From Gammaproteobacteria bacterium (GTDB taxonomy: Bacteria > Pseudomonadota > Gammaproteobacteria > Acidiferrobacterales > Acidiferrobacteraceae): 6,043 nucleotides of DNA. The notes under the pieces are model-generated. The model was given only the letters and a program-made list of their open reading frames with translations. It was not told where the DNA came from and searched no databases. Shown here one piece after another: positions 4,792 through 6,043 of this stretch. Numbering within the stretch: the first letter of the stretch is position 1; each line of letters begins with the position of its first letter. A program made the position numbers and the translations under genes. The DNA is taken from NCBI GenBank assembly GCA_028064935.1, contig JAPTWT010000249.1:1-6043 (forward strand). The letters are read 5' to 3'.

Positions 4792-4864
4792 GATCGAGGA
4801 TAATCGCCCTTCCCGTAGCACTTTTCAGGCCGCTTGCGGTCTACCTGTCCAAGATCGAGGATAA
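4792..4864. repeat. Pair of GATCGAGGATAA direct repeats
   Basis: Exact 12-bp copies at 4792-4803 and 4853-4864, upstream of the glucoamylase start. The spacing of 61 bp is close to six helical turns. A regulator site is possible; no regulator is known. Confidence 0.35.
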
Positions 4865-4888
4865 AACAAGACTCAGGGAGTAATGCCC

Positions 4889-6043
4889 ATGCCTCAATGC
4901 AAGGCACCATCTGCCACATGGCGGCATCCCGTCTGGTCGACCGCACGCAAAGACTGTGTCGGCACGGCGCTAGGCGCCGCCAAGGTCTGGTTTACGATGG
5001 GATACGGCATCGTCACCGAGGTCTTTTACCCCACCATCGATATTCCGCAGATCCGGGATCTCGGTTTTATCATCGCCGACGATCAGGGCTTCTGGCAGGA
5101 ACTCAAGGCCCTCTCGGATCACCATATCGACCTCGACGACTCTCGTGTGCCTTTGCCCACCGTGACCCACCACCACTCCCGCTTCGAAATGACTTTCCGC
5201 GTCTGTCCCGACCCCCAACGCGATGTCCTGTTGATCGATTTCACACTCCGCGGTGAGGACGACATGCGCCCCTATGTCTTGTGTGCGGCGCGCCTTGGCG
5301 AGGATGCGCAACGAAATCATGCGTGGGCCGGTACATGGGCCGGGCGTCCCGTGCTATGGGCTGAACAGGGGCCATTTGGCCTAGCCCTGACATGCCGAAC
5401 CACGAGCGGCGACGCGGCCCTTATCCGCAGTTCGGTGGGCGAGGTCGGAGTCAGCGATCTCTGGCAAAATTTTCATCAGCATGGGCGCATGTCTTGGCAG
5501 TACGACGAAGCGGGGCCCGGCGAAGTGGCGTTGGCCGCGGAACTCCCGCGCTCCGGGACACTGGCACTTGGCCTTGGCCGTAGCAAGGAGGCGGCCGCCA
5601 CCAACGCCTGGTCATCACTTACCCAGGGATTCGGCCCGTGCCTCAATCTCTATACGGCGCACTGGCAGGCCTGGCATGCCTCTCATCCCCTGCCCTTGCA
5701 ACTTGCCCGCCATCTTCCGGCCGCCATCGAGACCCTCTATATCCGTTCGGCCAATGTCCTGAAAATTCACGAAGACCGTACCTTTCCCGGGGCTTTGGTG
5801 GCCAGCCTGTCGATCCCCTGGGGCGAGGCGAGCGATAGCCTTGGCGGCTATCATCTCGTGTGGTCACGCGACCTGGTGGAGAGCGCCGGGGCCTTGCTTG
5901 CCATCGGCGCTCATGTCGAGGCGCGCCAGGTCCTCACCTACCTCATCAGCACCCAGCAGGCCGACGGTCACTGGTTTCAGAATCAATGGCTTGGCGGAAA
6001 ACCCTTTTGGCAGGGCGTGCAACTCGATGAGGCCGGATTTCCT
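4889..6043 (+). CDS. GH15 glucoamylase / glucodextranase-type glycosidase (5' part)
   Basis: First 385 residues of a family 15 glycoside hydrolase, open to the window edge; bacterial members are usually about 650-800 aa. These enzymes release glucose from alpha-glucan ends. Residues about 10-270 form the N-terminal beta-sandwich typical of bacterial GH15: AKVWFTMGYGIVTEVFYPTI, IPQIRDLGFIIAD. The (alpha/alpha)6 catalytic domain begins about 275, with PGALVASLSIPWG (300-312) and the substrate-binding GYHLVWSRDL (320-329). GVQLDEAGFP ends the window, with E381 the likely catalytic acid; the catalytic base would lie beyond. There is no signal peptide, so it probably acts in the cytoplasm, as in glycogen breakdown. 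I chose ATG 4889 because AGGGAG lies 8 bases upstream; ATG 4883, two codons earlier, is only 2 bases from it. Substrate (glycogen, maltodextrin or dextran) cannot be decided. Confidence 0.93.
   Translation, partial: MPQCKAPSATWRHPVWSTARKDCVGTALGAAKVWFTMGYGIVTEVFYPTIDIPQIRDLGFIIADDQGFWQELKALSDHHIDLDDSRVPLPTVTHHHSRFEMTFRVCPDPQRDVLLIDFTLRGEDDMRPYVLCAARLGEDAQRNHAWAGTWAGRPVLWAEQGPFGLALTCRTTSGDAALIRSSVGEVGVSDLWQNFHQHGRMSWQYDEAGPGEVALAAELPRSGTLALGLGRSKEAAATNAWSSLTQGFGPCLNLYTAHWQAWHASHPLPLQLARHLPAAIETLYIRSANVLKIHEDRTFPGALVASLSIPWGEASDSLGGYHLVWSRDLVESAGALLAIGAHVEARQVLTYLISTQQADGHWFQNQWLGGKPFWQGVQLDEAGFP

Larger units (their letters stand above)
4568..4888. other. Leader region upstream of glucoamylase gene
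   Basis: A 321-bp stretch without a gene I can support. A frame from 4632 to a TAA at 4881-4883 touches the glucoamylase start but its composition is not protein-like. Near the gene lie two identical 12-bp repeats GATCGAGGATAA (4792-4803, 4853-4864), 61 bp apart. A weak promoter candidate is TTGATA (4744-4749), a 17-bp gap, then TCCAAT (4767-4772). Confidence 0.45.

Noticed and set aside
4632..4883. 83-codon frame ending at the glucoamylase start (TAATG)
   Set aside because: Starts with GTG without a ribosome binding site, composition is not protein-like, and no family is recognised. Kept only as part of the leader region.

Overview
The window looks like an accessory chromosomal segment of a proteobacterium with fairly high GC. 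The gene families (DUF2282/DoxX, a ZAS-type anti-sigma factor with its ECF sigma factor, a bacterial GH15 glucoamylase, IS3 and ISL3 elements) would suit an environmental or acidophilic gamma-/acidithiobacillia-like organism. That placement is inference; no rRNA or marker gene is present.

Left part (1-2405): two divergent transcription units share a regulatory region at about 905-1414. Leftward (- strand) runs a DUF2282 precursor protein (617-904), with a signal peptide and four cysteines, as in the copper-binding peptides recently named bufferins. It is followed by a DoxX-family membrane protein (1-327) that runs off the window. Rightward (+ strand) runs an ECF sigma factor (1415-2014), a zinc-finger anti-sigma factor joined to it by an ATGA overlap (2011-2268), and a Cys/His-rich 46-aa ORF joined by a second ATGA overlap (2265-2405). 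The simplest reading is a metal- or redox-stress regulon in which the sigma factor, released by its zinc-finger partner, drives the DUF2282/DoxX unit. The promoter link is inferred.

Middle part (2406-4134): a decayed, repeat-rich region. It has remnants of a tandem duplication, a 10-bp tandem repeat, and the 3' end of a sodium/solute symporter gene cut by an ISL3 end. A 200-aa ORF joins the start of an IS3 OrfA to the C-terminal part of an ISL3 transposase and has its own good promoter and ribosome binding site. Next to it, in opposite orientation, lies the 3' end of an IS3 orfB with its terminal repeat. This arrangement is what an IS3 element attacking itself would leave.

Right part (4135-6043): a gene-poor stretch, a small two-helix membrane protein of unknown function (4346-4567), a 321-bp leader region, and the first 385 codons of a cytoplasmic GH15 glucoamylase/glucodextranase-type enzyme that continues beyond the window.
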